NCBI GenBank assembly: GCA_024180945.1
Contig: JAKSGN010000002.1
Coordinates: forward strand, 1,488,001 to 1,552,000
Reading direction: 5' to 3'
Origin: Macrophomina tecta
Taxonomy: Eukaryota > Ascomycota > Dothideomycetes > Botryosphaeriales > Botryosphaeriaceae
DNA: 64,000 nucleotides
In this document: piece by piece, positions 46,183 through 58,519 of the stretch
How positions within the stretch are numbered: position 1 is the stretch's first letter
Layout: each line of letters starts with the position of its first letter
Translations under genes and position numbers: made by a program
The notes under the pieces: generated by a model
Told to the model about the DNA's origin: nothing
The model's database searches: none
What the model saw: the letters and a program-made list of their open reading frames with translations, nothing else

Positions 46183-49128
46183 ATGGCCACTCACCAACAG
46201 CCGTCCCCGACGGCGGGACTGCCCGCTCACCATGCTGCCGCGGGCCACCCCCAGCCCAACGGCCATGCTCCCTTCCAGCAGGCGCAGGGCAAGGCCGGTA
46301 TCTCGGCCGTGCTCACCCAAGCTAACGAGCAGACCTGGCTCGCCCTCGGTACGCCTGCAGCTGTCCTGACCTTTCTCTCATACCGGCTCTTCCTCTGACC
46401 GAGCTCCAGGCAATCTTTCTGAGATGATGAGCGATCTTGACGGCGCTCGGCAGTGCTACGACCATGCACTGCGCCACAATAATTGGTCTGTTCCTGCCAT
46501 GCAGGCCATCTCGTGCATCCTGCGGAGCATGGAGCAATTCCCCGCCGCTGTCGAGTACCTGAAGAACATCTTGAAGATCGATTCAAACAACGGCGACGTC
46601 TGGGGCAGTCTGGGTATGCTTTCTGTCTTGGTCACGTATTCATGCTTTCGCTCACCGCTCGTCTCCAGGCCACTGCTACCTCATGATGGACGACCTGCAG
46701 CAGGCTTACTCTGCCTATCAGCAGGCGCTCTACCACCTGCAGGATCCGAAGGTACGTGCTTCCGATGCAATAAATGATGATCGGCTTGCTGACGACCCCG
46801 ACAGGAGCCGAAGCTTTGGTATGGCATCGGCATACTCTACGACCGCTACGGCTCGCTAGAGCACGCCGAAGAGGCCTTTTCTCAGGTCATGCGCATGGAG
46901 CCTAACTTCGAGAAAGCCAACGAGATCTACTTCCGCCTTGGTATAATTTACAAGCAGCAGCAAAAATTCTCCTCCAGTCTCGAGGTATGGCATCCCTATT
47001 GGAACCCTGTGCGCCACGTGGTCGGGAAGGCTAACGGTCCTTAGTGCTTCAAATACATTGTCAATGATCCTCCGCGGCCATTGACTGAAGAGGACATATG
47101 GTTCCAGATTGGTCACGTGTACGAGCAGCAGAAAGATGTATGACTGGAAGTACCTGCAAATATGAATCTCTGGCTGACGGCTGGCACAGTATGAATCAGC
47201 CAAAAATGCCTACAGGCGTGTGCTTGACCGCGACCCCAACCATGCCAAGGTTCTCCAGCAGCTTGGTTGGCTCCACCATCAGCAAAGCAGCAGCTTCGAA
47301 AGCCAGGAACGTGCCATTGAGTACCTGGAGAAATCCGTTGCATCTGGTAAGCTCTCCCACGTGTACAGTGGCTATAATGTTCCCACCCATTAACCCAGAT
47401 TCTTAGATCAAAGCGATGCTCAGAGCTGGTACCTGCTGGGCCGCTGTTACATGTCGCAACAAAAGTACCCGAAGGCGTACGAGGCTTATCAACAGGCCGT
47501 CTACCGCGATGGTAGAAACCCGACGTTCTGGTGTTCTATTGGTGTTCTCTACTACCAAATCAACCAATATCGGGATGCGCTTGATGCTTACTCTCGCGCT
47601 ATCCGTTTGAACCCCAACATCTCTGAGGTCTGGTACGATCTTGGAACTTTAGTGAGTTTGCTTCCTACTTGCGCAATAGCACAGTGCACCCATCGCTAAC
47701 CACTGATAGTATGAATCCTGCAACAACCAAACTGCCGATGCATTGGATGCATACCAACGTGCAGCTGATCTCGACCCATCGAACGTGCATATCAAGGCAC
47801 GTCTGCAGCTGCTGCAGAACGGCCAACCTACCAATGGCATGCCTAACCAGAACAGCGCACCTTTACCGCAGGATGTCCACCCTCAGGCCTATCAACCCGG
47901 AGCCATGAACGGCCCCCCGCAACCCCAATGGGGCGGACCTCAGCCTTCGCAGCCTGCACCTCAGCAACCTCTACCCCCGGCTGCATTAGGCGGAGGAAAT
48001 GACTGGAACAGACGCCTTGCTGGCATTCAGGACCCCCAAATGCCACCTCAACAGATCGGGCCTTATGATCAACGAGATCCCGCGCTCAGACCAGCGGCGA
48101 CAGCTCGCCCCGCTAGCCCGAGGCAAGAGCCCCCTAGGCAGTTCCAAGAGCCGCCTCGACTGACTGCCCCCGGACCCCCTCGCCGCGGCCTCTCTCCATC
48201 ACCCAAGAGTCATAATGCGGCTCCAAACCTTTACCAAGGTGGACAGGCTACTCTGCCTCCGCAACAGCAACCGCCGCAGCCTCAGGCACAGCAGGGCCCG
48301 CCTCAGGCCCAGCCAAACAGGATCGCTAACCCCAACTACGGCGCTCATGCAACAAATGGACCGGCACCACCAACCTCTTTGAATGGCCCGCCGCCACCAG
48401 GGCCTGGACCAGTACCTCCATACGGTCGTCCTGCGAGCCCTCCACCAGAGGTTCGTCCGATCATTCAGAGTCAGGCCGCGTCCCCTAACTCGCACTACCC
48501 GCATGGAAACTACCCGCATCACCCCGATCCGGGTGCTCCTGGTGGTATTGCTAGCGGTGCTCCTCCGCCAGCTTCAGCTCTTGCTGCTGCCGAAGCGGCT
48601 GCACGTGACAGGGATGAGCGCACTCCGACTGCTCAGAAGCGTCTCCGAGAGTGGGAGGATGATAATGCCGCTGCTCAGAAGCCCCCAACCAACGATGAGA
48701 AACGTCAGCGACTTGATGAGACCCCTCCTCGCCGACCGTCTCCACCGGAGCGACTGGCGTCTCATACTTCTCAGGTTCAGCGGACTCCGCCGGAGCAAGC
48801 CGAGGCTCGCCGCCCTGAGGAGCAACGGCACATCAACGACGGGTACCATCCCTCGGAGGCAGCTCACCACCCGCCATCGCTGCCGGCCATCCACCCGCCA
48901 CCTCCACCCCAGACTCCGCATGCTCCGGAGCAGCCAAAGGAAGAACGCAAGGAGCAGCATGAGCCGGCTGCTCGCAAGATGGAGGTTGATGAAGATTACG
49001 ATGATAGCGGTGATGACGAGAAGCGAGTGCAGCAACCGCCCCGCTCCGAACGCAACAGTCCGCGCAGCGCAAGTGTCACGAACGGTGTCAACCACACTCC
49101 TGCTCCAGTGGAGACGAAGACCATGTAA
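46183..49128 (+). CDS. ssnF: General transcriptional corepressor Cyc8/Ssn6
   Basis: TPR subunit of the Tup1-Cyc8 corepressor, recruited by many DNA-binding repressors in the nucleus. Eight exons, with introns 46349-46409, 46614-46668, 46752-46804, 46985-47044, 47138-47189, 47347-47406 and 47652-47709; the total is an exact 848 codons plus stop. About nine to ten TPR units run from residue ~45 to ~400, for example WYGIGILYDRYGSLEHAEEA, FRLGIIYKQQQKFSSSLECF, WYLLGRCYMSQQKYPKAYEA, FWCSIGVLYYQINQYRDALD and WYDLGTLYESCNNQTADALD, the last being diagnostic of Cyc8. The C-terminal half is Pro/Gln-rich and disordered, ending in an acidic segment (EVDEDYDDSGDDE). The start ATG precedes a short Gln/Pro/His-rich leader, as in other Ssn6 proteins. 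Confidence 0.95.
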
Positions 49129-50873
49129 AGATTCGACGACATGACGGTAAGCGCCATCGCGCTATGCCCTTACGCCCTCAGCCCAGGTGGTGTTCCCATA
49201 GCGAGCATGTTTGATTTGCTTTCTTTCTACCGCTATTCGATTAATCTTCTTTGTCGTGAGTATAGTGACAATTCAGTTCATGTCTCTTTTTAGTTCAAGC
49301 AAAGGAAACAATCATCCGTAAGGAAAAATGGATCCTGGCATGGGCAGTGTGGTGGTAAAGTGGATTCAGCGATTGCTCCACGTGCTTGACAGTCGTTTAC
49401 TGGGAGGAGAAGGGCGCTTATATGGGACGAAGGGCAAAAAAGGTGCGGATGTTTCCAAGGAACCTCGCTGTTTGTAGTGATGTGTGCTGGAAGTAGCGAC
49501 GTTGTATAGAGCGATATCCCCAGTGTTTGACTCATTTTGTCCTCCCTTTCAATTTATTCGTCGAAATTCGTTGACAGTTTTTTTTTCCTTGCAGCTAGTT
49601 TGACAAATGAATATGATCAGCGAAGCGTGTCAGACATTTCCCATCGAATGGTAGTGGTCAGTATCCAGCAGCTTTTGCACTACGTTTTCGTCCTCGATGT
49701 CACGTGTGAGGCACTCTCCTTAGGCACGTTCCTGTTTTGGTGAGCGATGGATCTAGAACAACCACATGGCGCGCATATCTCTCCGCGTCCGACCGGCACG
49801 GCTCGGAAAGTCTGGGGAGCGAAAAAGACCTTAATGCGCATCGCACAAGCATCGAGGCTGTATGGGTGTGTGGGGTGAGCCAAAATGACTTCACCCTCGT
49901 TTCAAAGCGAGCAATGAGATAATTAAGGGTCCTCCTTTTGCGATTCGAGGCGTTAGCTTCTGTTTCCGACAGGTCGGGCACCAGCCGTTTCTTGGGTGGC
50001 GAGACGGATGCCTGTCGAGCCCTATGCGAAGGGAGGGAAGAGAGAAGGAAGGGACAGCCTTCTCTCGCCTTCTCCCGCCCGTCGTAAGGTTCCTTAGTCT
50101 CGGAACCCTTGAGTCTGTTCGTCGAAGAGTACCTAGCGAGTCGGGGAAAAAGTATAAAAGAGAGTGGGGGAGAAGGGCGAGGGGGACCGGCGTGCTCTTT
50201 GGTGATCCGGCTGTGTGAATACTTTTTCTTCGTCCGTTTAACCTGTCTACGGTCCTCGTTTCCAATCAAGATCCCACTCGTTCGAAGATTTGCCAAAAAG
50301 TCAAAATGGGAGAACGAGCCGAGAGATTCCAGGATGTGCACGTGTCAGATGAGCTTGTTTTGCTTAGTCAGAATGTATCAGCATGGATTGCTACCAGCGT
50401 CGTTCATCGCAGCCTAAAACTATTCATCATTCTCCACTTGCACTTGGTTCCTTCCACCCAGTCTCAGTAATACTATTTCTTTCTTCCTTTGCCTTTCAAA
50501 CCACTCCGTTGTTACGTTGTCGGCCAACCGAACGCTTTCCTTTCTTTCTGCTAAAGAAACCAACAACGCCTCTCTTCGCATATTGGACGGGTATCTTTTA
50601 CGGCTTTCCTCCCATGCGCGCATTTCCAGTTGTGACGTTACATCGTGAGAACCCAGGAAGAAAATAAAACCATAAACCATAAACCCCGAGAGCCGTACCA
50701 GAGAGAAACGCCCGTAATGAAAAGGAAAACAATAGCCAAATTGCAGGAGTACAGTGTGCAAGAAACGGAAAAAGGAACCAGGGGAAAACAATACAAGACA
50801 GAGAGAAATGGTAGAAACAGAGCTCGTGCTGTTTCAGCCGTTCAAGAATCGTAAGTTGAAGCGACTGTGCCAC
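49129..50873. other. Convergent spacer
   Basis: 1.7 kb between the CYC8 and coiled-coil gene stops, both pointing inward. AT-richer than the flanks and purine-rich near 50650-50830. No gene with a supported start or motif. Confidence 0.5.
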
Positions 50874-52238
50874 TTAGTCTGTCGAACTTGCTTCGTCGTT
50901 GAAGTCATCGTACATGTCGACGCCGGCAACTTCGGAGAGGGCGTCCCAAATGCTCTTACGGGGATCCTCCAGAAGGCTCTTGGAGACGGATAATTGCTTT
51001 GGTCCAGAGCGCCAGAAACTTAAGAGGAAGCTCAACCTGGACTGGGTCGGTGTGGGCTTCTGCTCTTCTGTGTTGCTAGGAGCCTGCTTGGCCTCTTCCT
51101 CAGCCTTCACCTCTGGGGAGTGATCTGTGCTCGCATCTTGGGTAGACCGCTGGGATTTCTGGGTGGATTCTTCAGCCTGCTCAGCTGACATCTCCTCAAT
51201 AGGAGGAAGTGTCGAAGCCAGGACAGTTGGGAATGGGTCGCTCGAACCCCTCACGTGGGCACCTGGCACGTTCCGAGAATGACGGGAAGACTTCGGCTTC
51301 AGGTTGCCATCTTCCAGATTAAGGAATGCCGAGATGTCGGCAGCGAGCTGGTGGGCTTCTCCAAGCAGATTGGGGTCTACGGAACCTGAAAACTTTTCCC
51401 TGCGCTCACGGAACTTCTCGTCCATCTCGTGCCACTCGACTGTCCACCTCTCCATGCTTTGCTTCAGGATGTTGCTACTGTCCTGACCGAGATGCAAAGC
51501 GGACTTAACCTCGATCGCCATCAGTTGGAGCTTGAGTGACATAAGCTCGGTGAAGTCAGACTGCAGGTCTGTGCGCAGAGAGTGGTTCTGGGTGCGCAAC
51601 GATTCGATCTTGGCGCGGAGAGCGGTCACTTGGGCTTGGAGGATGTCGTTCTGTGAGCGCAGGGATTTGTTCTCGGCTTTGAGGGCGTCGTTCTGATTCT
51701 GCACCTTGGTCATGTCGGCCATAAGACCGGACTGATGGTCCTTTGATGAGTTAGGGTGTCTTGCGCAAGGGGACTGGGTCTTTCTCACCTTCATCTCCAA
51801 GAAGCCCTCGCGCAGCTCTACGGACATCTTTATCATGGTGCTGTACACATCCTCTAGCTCCTCATCGGTGATAACATCCTCGGACAGGCCGGCAGAGAGG
51901 CGTTTGCAGGGAGTCTCGGGGATACTTCTGTCGTCCTCAACGAAGAGACCGGAATCCTCCAGATCCGCGGGTTGGCGCGTCTGGGTGTCCGGGACAGCGA
52001 AGAGTGCGTAGAGGTTGTCCAAAGCGCGCTGGACGTGGTGGGCGACGGGCTCAATAGGCTCCTCGCGCGTAACTTGGACGGCCAGCTGCGATAGACGATT
52101 GAGCAACGCGCTTTGGATCTTGGTGGCTCGCTGGGGGCCGGCAGAGAAGGCGCTGTCGGAGTAGTAGTCGGAGAAGGGCGAGTCGTGGAGGATGGCGCGG
52201 CCGGGCGGAGTGCTGGGACGGTCGGCGTGGGTCGCCAT
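50874..52238 (-). CDS. Coiled-coil protein of unknown function
   Basis: 438 residues if the 48-bp GTGAGA..AAG intron at 51741-51788 is removed; 454 if it is kept, as it is stop-free and in frame. The branch-like CCTAACTC inside it favours splicing. No named family recognised. The N-terminus is Ser/Pro-rich (RPSTPPGRAILHDSPFSDYY), possibly phosphorylated by proline-directed kinases. It is followed by a helical segment (QSALLNRLSQLAVQVTREEP). The centre is a clear coiled coil with heptads of Leu/Ile and Asn/Gln (NDALKAENKSLRSQNDILQA, LRAKIESLRTQNHSLRTDL). The C-terminal third is disordered and acidic, ending in DMYDDFNDEASSTD. It could be a cytoskeletal or scaffold protein, but nothing in the sequence decides this. 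It is divergent from the anthranilate synthase gene. Confidence 0.75.
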   Translation of the reverse strand: MATHADRPSTPPGRAILHDSPFSDYYSDSAFSAGPQRATKIQSALLNRLSQLAVQVTREEPIEPVAHHVQRALDNLYALFAVPDTQTRQPADLEDSGLFVEDDRSIPETPCKRLSAGLSEDVITDEELEDVYSTMIKMSVELREGFLEMKVRKTQSPCARHPNSSKDHQSGLMADMTKVQNQNDALKAENKSLRSQNDILQAQVTALRAKIESLRTQNHSLRTDLQSDFTELMSLKLQLMAIEVKSALHLGQDSSNILKQSMERWTVEWHEMDEKFRERREKFSGSVDPNLLGEAHQLAADISAFLNLEDGNLKPKSSRHSRNVPGAHVRGSSDPFPTVLASTLPPIEEMSAEQAEESTQKSQRSTQDASTDHSPEVKAEEEAKQAPSNTEEQKPTPTQSRLSFLLSFWRSGPKQLSVSKSLLEDPRKSIWDALSEVAGVDMYDDFNDEASSTD

Positions 52239-52730
52239 GACGGCGGAGTGTCTGGGTGTTTGGAAGCGGTTGGCAAGGCGGAGGAGGCAGACCGGCTGGA
52301 GAAGGGGCGGGAGCGTGCTTTTCAGAACTCGGTGGAGACGGAGGTCCGGGCGCGTGTCTAGCTGGCACACGACAGTCCGCCGCCCATCGTTCTCGCCAGT
52401 GATAGCGACCGAGGGAAGCGACGCGTCGACGAGGGCGGGCAGCGGTTTTGTGAAGCGGGCTGACGGCAGAGCATGGAAGCAAGGTCACAAGCCGCCAGCC
52501 GCGAACGCCAGACCAGCCCCGCCAAAACCAAAACACGCGCCAAGCCGCGCGCTGACTGGCCCTACGCGCCCGCCCGCTGACATCAAGCGAGCTTCTCCCG
52601 CCGAAATTGTCGCGTCTCGACCGATGACTGAACTGTCTCTCGCGACTCCTACCCCTTCATTGCTTCTCTGCCGTCGCAATCCCTCGACACCTCTCGCGTC
52701 CTGTCATTGCCTAGGTTCAGCACCTCCACC
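52239..52730. promoter_or_regulatory. Divergent promoter: coiled-coil gene / anthranilate synthase
   Basis: 492 bp between two divergent starts. GC-rich, without an evident TATA box. I saw no clear TGACTCA element of the cross-pathway control factor, which often sits upstream of trp genes. Confidence 0.4.
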
Positions 52731-54643
52731 ATGGCCTCGCGGGTGAGCTGTTCCCCTGATTTCTATTTCTGTGGCTTTTGGCGGGGCTCATCCATGCATC
52801 CCGCCTCTGCGTCCACGTTTGCTACAGCAACCAACAGCTTACAACTCACCTCTGGATGTGGGTACGCACGCGTCTTGGATCGCTGAGCCTGCGCCACACC
52901 ACTTACAAGCCCGCTCGCGCCGGGCCGCTCCGCCGCGTCCACGTTGTTGACCGTACTTCCAGACAGGTATTGAGCCGTCCCTCGACACAGTGCGCGAAGT
53001 GCTGTCGTCCTATGTGAACACGCCCAATCCGCCGAACCTCGTGCCAGTATGCTCCTCCATCTCCGCCGAGTTCCTCACGCCGTCCTCTATCTACCTCAAG
53101 ATCGCCCACAAGTCAGTGAGTCGTGGCTACAAATACCGCACTGCGTATACTGAGAGGCCTTGCAAGGTCCAAGCTGTCCTTTCTCTTTGAGAGTGCCGCC
53201 ACCACCGAGACAATAGGCAGATATAGCTTCGTTGGTGCAGGTTCGTGTTGAAGCTACGTGTAGGCTCTCGGCTTCTGACTCAGCCGGCAGACCCCCGCAG
53301 CGTCCTCAAGACCGGTCCCGGCCATGGCCCCGAGTGCGACCCCCTACCACTCCTGGAAAAAGAGTTGGCCAAGTCCCGTGTCGCCTCCGTACCCACACTG
53401 AAGCTTCCGCCCTTGACCGGTGGCGCCATTGGCTATGTCGGCTACGACTGCGTGAGATACTTTGAGCCCAAGACCAAACGGGACATGAACGACGTGTTGA
53501 AGGTGCCCGAGAGTTTTTTCATGTTGTTTGACACCATCGTTGCCTTCGATCACTTTTTCCAAGTCGTCAAGGTCATCACCTACATGAAGGTTCCCGAGAA
53601 CTTGGACCAGTTGGAGAGTGCATACGATGAGGCCCAAGCAGTGGTCCAGGCGACGATTGCAAAGCTTCAAAGCGATGACCTGCCCTTGCCCAAACAGCCT
53701 CCGATTGAGACGGATAGAGAGTACAAGTCGAATATCGGACAGGACGGATATGAAGGACACGTCCACAAGCTTAAGGAGCATATCAAGAAGGGTGACATCA
53801 TCCAGTGCGTCCCGTCGCAACGTTTCTCAAGGCCGACGTCGCTACACCCGTTCAACATTTATCGTCACCTGCGCACGGTAAATCCGTCGCCGTATCTCTT
53901 CTACCTCGAATGCGAAGACTTCCAGATCATCGGCGCAAGTCCGGAACTTCTGGTGAAGGCCGATCAAGGTCGCATCATTACTCATCCCATCGCCGGCACT
54001 GTCAAGCGTGGAAAGACTATGGAAGAGGATGAGCGGTTGGCCGAAGAACTACGGAGCTCGCTAAAGGATAGGGCTGAGCATGTCATGCTCGTGGATCTTG
54101 CTCGAAATGATGTTAACAGGGTTTGCGACCCACTCTCCACCCGTGTCGATCGTTTGATGGTGGTCCAGAAGTTTTCGCATGTCCAGCATCTTGTATCCGA
54201 GGTGTCTGGCGTATTGCGACCCGAAAAGACACGCTTCGATGCGTTCAGATCCATCTTCCCGGCTGGAACCGTTAGCGGTGCTCCCAAAGTGCGTGCGATG
54301 GAATTGATCGCCGAGTTGGAAAAGGAAAAGAGAGGGGTGTACGCGGGAGCCGTTGGTTACTTCGGTTACGGAAGTGTCCATCCTGACGGTAAGGAGGAAG
54401 AGGGCGCCATGGATACTGTAAGTGGAATGCCACCTCCCCGAATCCTGCACCATTCCTTCGATGTAGAGGCATGTAGACAAATGCCTTGAGGTTACAGAGC
54501 ACGTGCACGTTTCCGAAGTTGCGCAACAACAAAACGGTCGCACACGGGGAGTGGAAGCATTCGTACAGACGTAAACGCTTTCGATTTACTCTGGCCGGCT
54601 TCATCCGGACGACTGCTTCTACTCGCCATCATCATTTTCGATC

Positions 54644-54683
<40 letters not shown>

Positions 54684-55018
54684 AACTTTGGCTAGCTCTG
54701 CACATGCCGTCTTCATGCTATCACATATGGGGGGATGGACTGCCGCCCGCAGCCCTGAATGCTAACGGTGCACAGTGCATTGCATTGCGCACGATGATGA
54801 CCAAGGACGGAGTGGCATATCTCCAGGCTGGTGGAGGCATTGTCTTCGACTCGGACCCGTACGATGAGTGGATGGAGACGATGAACAAGCTGGGGGCAAA
54901 CATGCAATGCATTACGTCGGCGGAAAAGAAGCATCTAGCGGAGCAACAGGCGGCCAAGCAAGGTCAGGTGAGCGGACAGGATGGGGGGCGGGCACACATC
55001 GATCTCGCGGCAGGCTAG
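52731..55018 (+). CDS. trpE: Anthranilate synthase component I
   Basis: Makes anthranilate from chorismate, using ammonia from the glutamine amidotransferase partner; first step of tryptophan synthesis. Exons: 52731-52742 (four codons), 52828-52861, 52967-53111, 53167-53240, 53291-54417 and 54776-55018, giving 544 residues. The early microexons read MASR then [12 protein letters not shown] and lead into [15 protein letters not shown]. Family motifs: [66 protein letters not shown] and [18 protein letters not shown]. The last exon gives [20 protein letters not shown], part of the chorismate site. Intron 5 is 358 bp with a (TTG)13 run. The C-terminal end is less sure: a GTGAGC just before the stop could be another donor. 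Confidence 0.93.
54644..54683 (+). repeat. (TTG)13 microsatellite in trpE intron 5
   Basis: Forty bases of TTG repeat inside the 358-bp intron, about 90 bp before its acceptor. It probably accounts for part of the unusual length of the intron. Confidence 0.9.
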
Positions 55019-56077
55019 ATGCGATGGTCGGCTACGTGTCGGGCTGTAGCGTGGAGGCAGATTAATCAAGCTCGTTGTGCAGCTCGCCGGACGCGGGAAG
55101 TGATGCAATAGAATCGGGGAAAGCGCGGCGCAAGCCGGGAGAGCTCCGCCATGCACGTTTGGCACGTTGAAGGGCTAGCAATATAGCCGGGACCGTCGAT
55201 AGGCCGCGATAGAGCCGCGGGGACCCTGGTCGAGCTGAGGGACGAGGACGACGGCGGCGGCGGCCGAGTCAGGCTGTCGGTGGAGGCTGGACCGCGCGAA
55301 CAGGCGGACAAGGGTGTGGTGTCGCGGTGGCTGGTGACGACGCCACACCGGCACACAGCAGGACGAGCATCGGGCGAAACAGTGTGGACTGCGGTGCCAC
55401 GCTCCGCGCTTGGAAAGCTGCTGCTTGTGCGACGGCGCATATGTCGACTTCATTTCCTGAGCGCGACACGAGCTGTGGTGTCAGGGAGGTTGGCCAGGCC
55501 GCCGCCGTGCGGTGGAGAGCAGAGGGCTGGCGATGACGACTCTGGGGCTCGCTGGAGCTGCGCGCTGGCGGGCGATCAGAGCAGCAGCAGCAGCAGCATC
55601 ATAGCGTAGCGCAGCAACGCGCGACGATGACGGCCCTGGCATTGGCGCAGTGCCTGCCTTGGACGCTCCCGTGCTAGCGGCCCAAACTACCCGCGCCCAG
55701 CAGGCGCGGGCGAGCTGCGCAATAGATCGGCGCAGGGGCCGGCGCGTTGGCCTGAGCGGCAGCCTGACTTCACTCGCGCGCTGGGTGGTGCTGCTGCCAT
55801 TTGCAAAACAAGATTGAGCAGCGGCCGAGATGAGGGCAAGCGCAAAGTGACCTCTGCCGCGAAGCTGCAGCTGCCCGCCCACACATATAAGCCCTGCCCA
55901 CAGCATCCCAGCCAACTCTTTTCTTCCTCACCAGTGCCCTCTACATAACCAGCCTCATCTCCTCGATTTCTCCTACGAACATCACCTAGCAAGCATCCTA
56001 TTGCCTGTTCCCCGCTGCTCTCGCACTCGCCCTCGCCCAATCATCCCACGGTACCTCGCCAACCTCATCCACTCACA
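55019..56077. other. Spacer upstream of the CFEM gene
   Basis: About 1.06 kb. The left part is the trpE 3' UTR. The right part is the CFEM gene promoter, with ACATATAAGCC near 55883 as a TATA-like element and a C/T-rich leader after it. No gene seen. Confidence 0.5.
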
Positions 56078-57070
56078 ATGAAGGCTTTTGCTGTCCTCGC
56101 CATCGGCGCCACCATGGCCATGGCCCAGTCGCTGTCCGACCTGCCCCCGTGCGGTGTACGTCTTGCCATCCACCCGATTGCTCCAATGGCTGTCCTCTGA
56201 CTCTTCGCTGCAGCAAACCTGCATCAGCAACATGCTCGCCATTGCCACCAGTGACTTTGGCTGCGCCCAGGGCGACGTTGTCTGCTACTGCAACAACGCC
56301 GACTTCGGCTACGGTGTCCGTGACTGCGCCAACGAGGCCTGTGGCAGCGAGCAGGCTGGCTCTGTCATTTCCTACGGCACCAACTACTGCGCGAGTAAGC
56401 AATTCTTCTCCACTCGGTCTTGTATCAAACTGACTCCGGCCAGGCGCCCTTTCCAGTGCCAGTGGTTCGGCCACCGCCTCCACTGCCTCCGCCTCTGGCG
56501 CCAGTGTCCTGTCTTCTGCTGCGTCAAGTGCCAGCGCTACTGCCACCGCCACTGAGGGCAGTGGCAACGCTACCGAGTCTGGTTCTGGTTCTGGCGCGTC
56601 GAGCACTCCCGTCTCCACCCAGCCTTTGGTTGCAACCGTCTCGGCTTCTGACACCACTTACGCCACCACCACTGGATTTTCGACGCTCTTCACCGCTGCT
56701 GGAGCCAGCGCTTCCGATGCTGCTTCCTCTGTCAGCGAGAGCGCTGCCAATGCCACCGAGAGTGCTGGCGCCGCTGCCTCTTCCGCTACTGAGAGCGCCG
56801 GTTCCGCTGCCTCGTCGGCCACTGAGTCCGCTTCGGCCGCCGCCAGCTCTGCTGTTGAGTCTGCCAGCGCCTCTGCTTCGGACGCCGCCTCCAGCGCTGT
56901 AAGTTTGGCCGATCTTTGCCCTAGCTTATGACAAGCACTAACATGTTCCACAGTCTTCTGCTGCCTCTGGCGCTGCCTCTTCTGCCAGCTCCTCTGGCGC
57001 TGCCGCTCCCATGAAGACTGCCGCCCCCATGCTCGGTGCCGCAGGCATGGCTCTTCTGCTCGCTCTGTAA
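56078..57070 (+). CDS. CFEM-domain GPI-anchored surface protein
   Basis: 276 residues; exons 56078-56155, 56214-56394, 56444-56898 and 56954-57070. A signal peptide (MKAFAVLAIGATMAMAQ) is followed by a CFEM domain with all eight cysteines, from PPCGQTC to GTNYCA, including CYCNNADFGYGVRDC. The Asp in ATSDFGC is in the position used for haem binding in Csa2-type proteins. The middle is a Ser/Ala/Thr-rich stalk with repeated ATESAGSAASS-type units, likely O-glycosylated, and two NxT/S sites. The C-terminus has a small-residue patch and a hydrophobic tail (MLGAAGMALLLAL) fitting GPI attachment. CFEM proteins act in haem uptake, wall stability or host interaction. Which one applies here is unknown. 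Splicing restores each Cys-containing codon run correctly. Confidence 0.92.
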
Positions 57071-57707
57071 GGAGCCGAGACACAATAAAGAGGGGGTCAC
57101 GACTTCATGGAATGCGCGAAGGTTTAATAAGGGAGTTGCTGTTTTCGGATTGGATTACATATGAGCGCAGGGCGGCGGAACGGAGGAGACATTCTTCAGT
57201 TTCGACATGATCTGTTTCCCCCCTGTTTTTTCTTTTCTTCACTGTCCATCACGATACCCGACGACAGGCACGCGTGCGGCGAGCGACGACACATAGTCAA
57301 AAGGTAGACACCTGATTAATACAGCTGTAATAGCTTCACTGTTTTTGTGCCATCCTTGCCCCCCTGTCTTTGGCGAAAAAGACAGACGCGGCATCGTGCA
57401 TGCATTGATGGTATGCGAATCCCGGCGCGTCACACAGGTAGGCGGCTATGGCATCATCATGATGGCTAGCTCCCGTAGGGCCCGTGAGGTGAAAGAGTAC
57501 ATGTTCCAGAAACATAGGGACATGACTGCTCGGATATGATCCGATCAGATTGACGTGGACGATTCAGACGGGCCCAAGGACCTTGGTCGCATGGGCCGGC
57601 ACGAAAGGGCGACGTCCAAGATTTTCTGTGCAGATCCCCAACAGAGCTACCGACGTTTCCCCACATTTGCGCGGTGCCGGTCTGCCGAAGGTGCCCCCCC
57701 TCCGATC

Positions 57708-57725
57708 CATCATCATCATCATCAT
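57708..57725 (+). repeat. (CAT)6 microsatellite
   Basis: Eighteen bases of perfect CAT repeat in the spacer 3' of the CFEM gene. Confidence 0.85.
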
Positions 57726-58497
57726 CACCGGGCAGTCACTGCAAGGAACTAACCGAACGCGCAAGCCAATGTGCGTCTTCTGCTTTGTGGTCCTTTCGCT
57801 CTGTTCCCTCCATTGGACAGAGACAGAATTCGACGAGAACGTCAATTTTTCTGAGGGGATGAAAGGTTAAACGATAATAATCTTCTCTCAACCGGCACAT
57901 GCAAGGGCCGCTAGCGCAAGCTACTCTCTCTCTCTCTTCCCCCGGCCGTCTGTTGCACACGTGTGGCGCAGCAGTAGTCAAGGCTGCTCGGACGCTTCCG
58001 ATAGCCGGCCGTGTGTGCCAACCAGTCGTCCTCTTCTGGAAGATGGGTATGCCTGGGCTTGCTGCTTTCTCGCTTTTTCCTGCCTGCCACACGCACCACT
58101 CATGCATGTGCCGTTACACACCCCGCCTCCCCCTTCTCTCTTCTCATCATGCGCCCGCGAGAGGTAGAGATCCATCCTCGTCCCAGTACTCGCACTATGC
58201 TAATGCCTCTGTCCGCTCGTTTACTATTGAGGATGAGGAGCAGCTCGTCCGGGACGAGAGTCAGGCAGGACATTTGGCGGTGTCTAACTGCCGTCTGTCT
58301 TTCATCCAGCTGTCTTTCTGCCCTGCTTCTTTTGCGAGAACGACGGCTAAGCGAATAAATAATTGGCCTGGGCAGGGTCGCGGAAATGGGCGAAGCAACC
58401 TGGTCGCCGTGGTGATCAAGGGGTATCCTCGTCACGCTGGCAAAGCGCGCACACACAAACACATACATACACTCCGGCCTTCACCGATGGCCTGAAG

Positions 58498-58519
58498 AAA
58501 AAAAAAAAAAAAAAAAAAA
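58498..58519 (+). repeat. A22 homopolymer
   Basis: A run of about 22 A residues in a spacer. It could be a retrotransposon-type A tail or plain slippage; no target-site duplication or element body was recognised. Confidence 0.85.

Noticed and set aside
58498..58519. A22 run as the tail of a non-LTR retrotransposon
   Set aside because: No reverse transcriptase fragment or target-site duplication was seen beside it.
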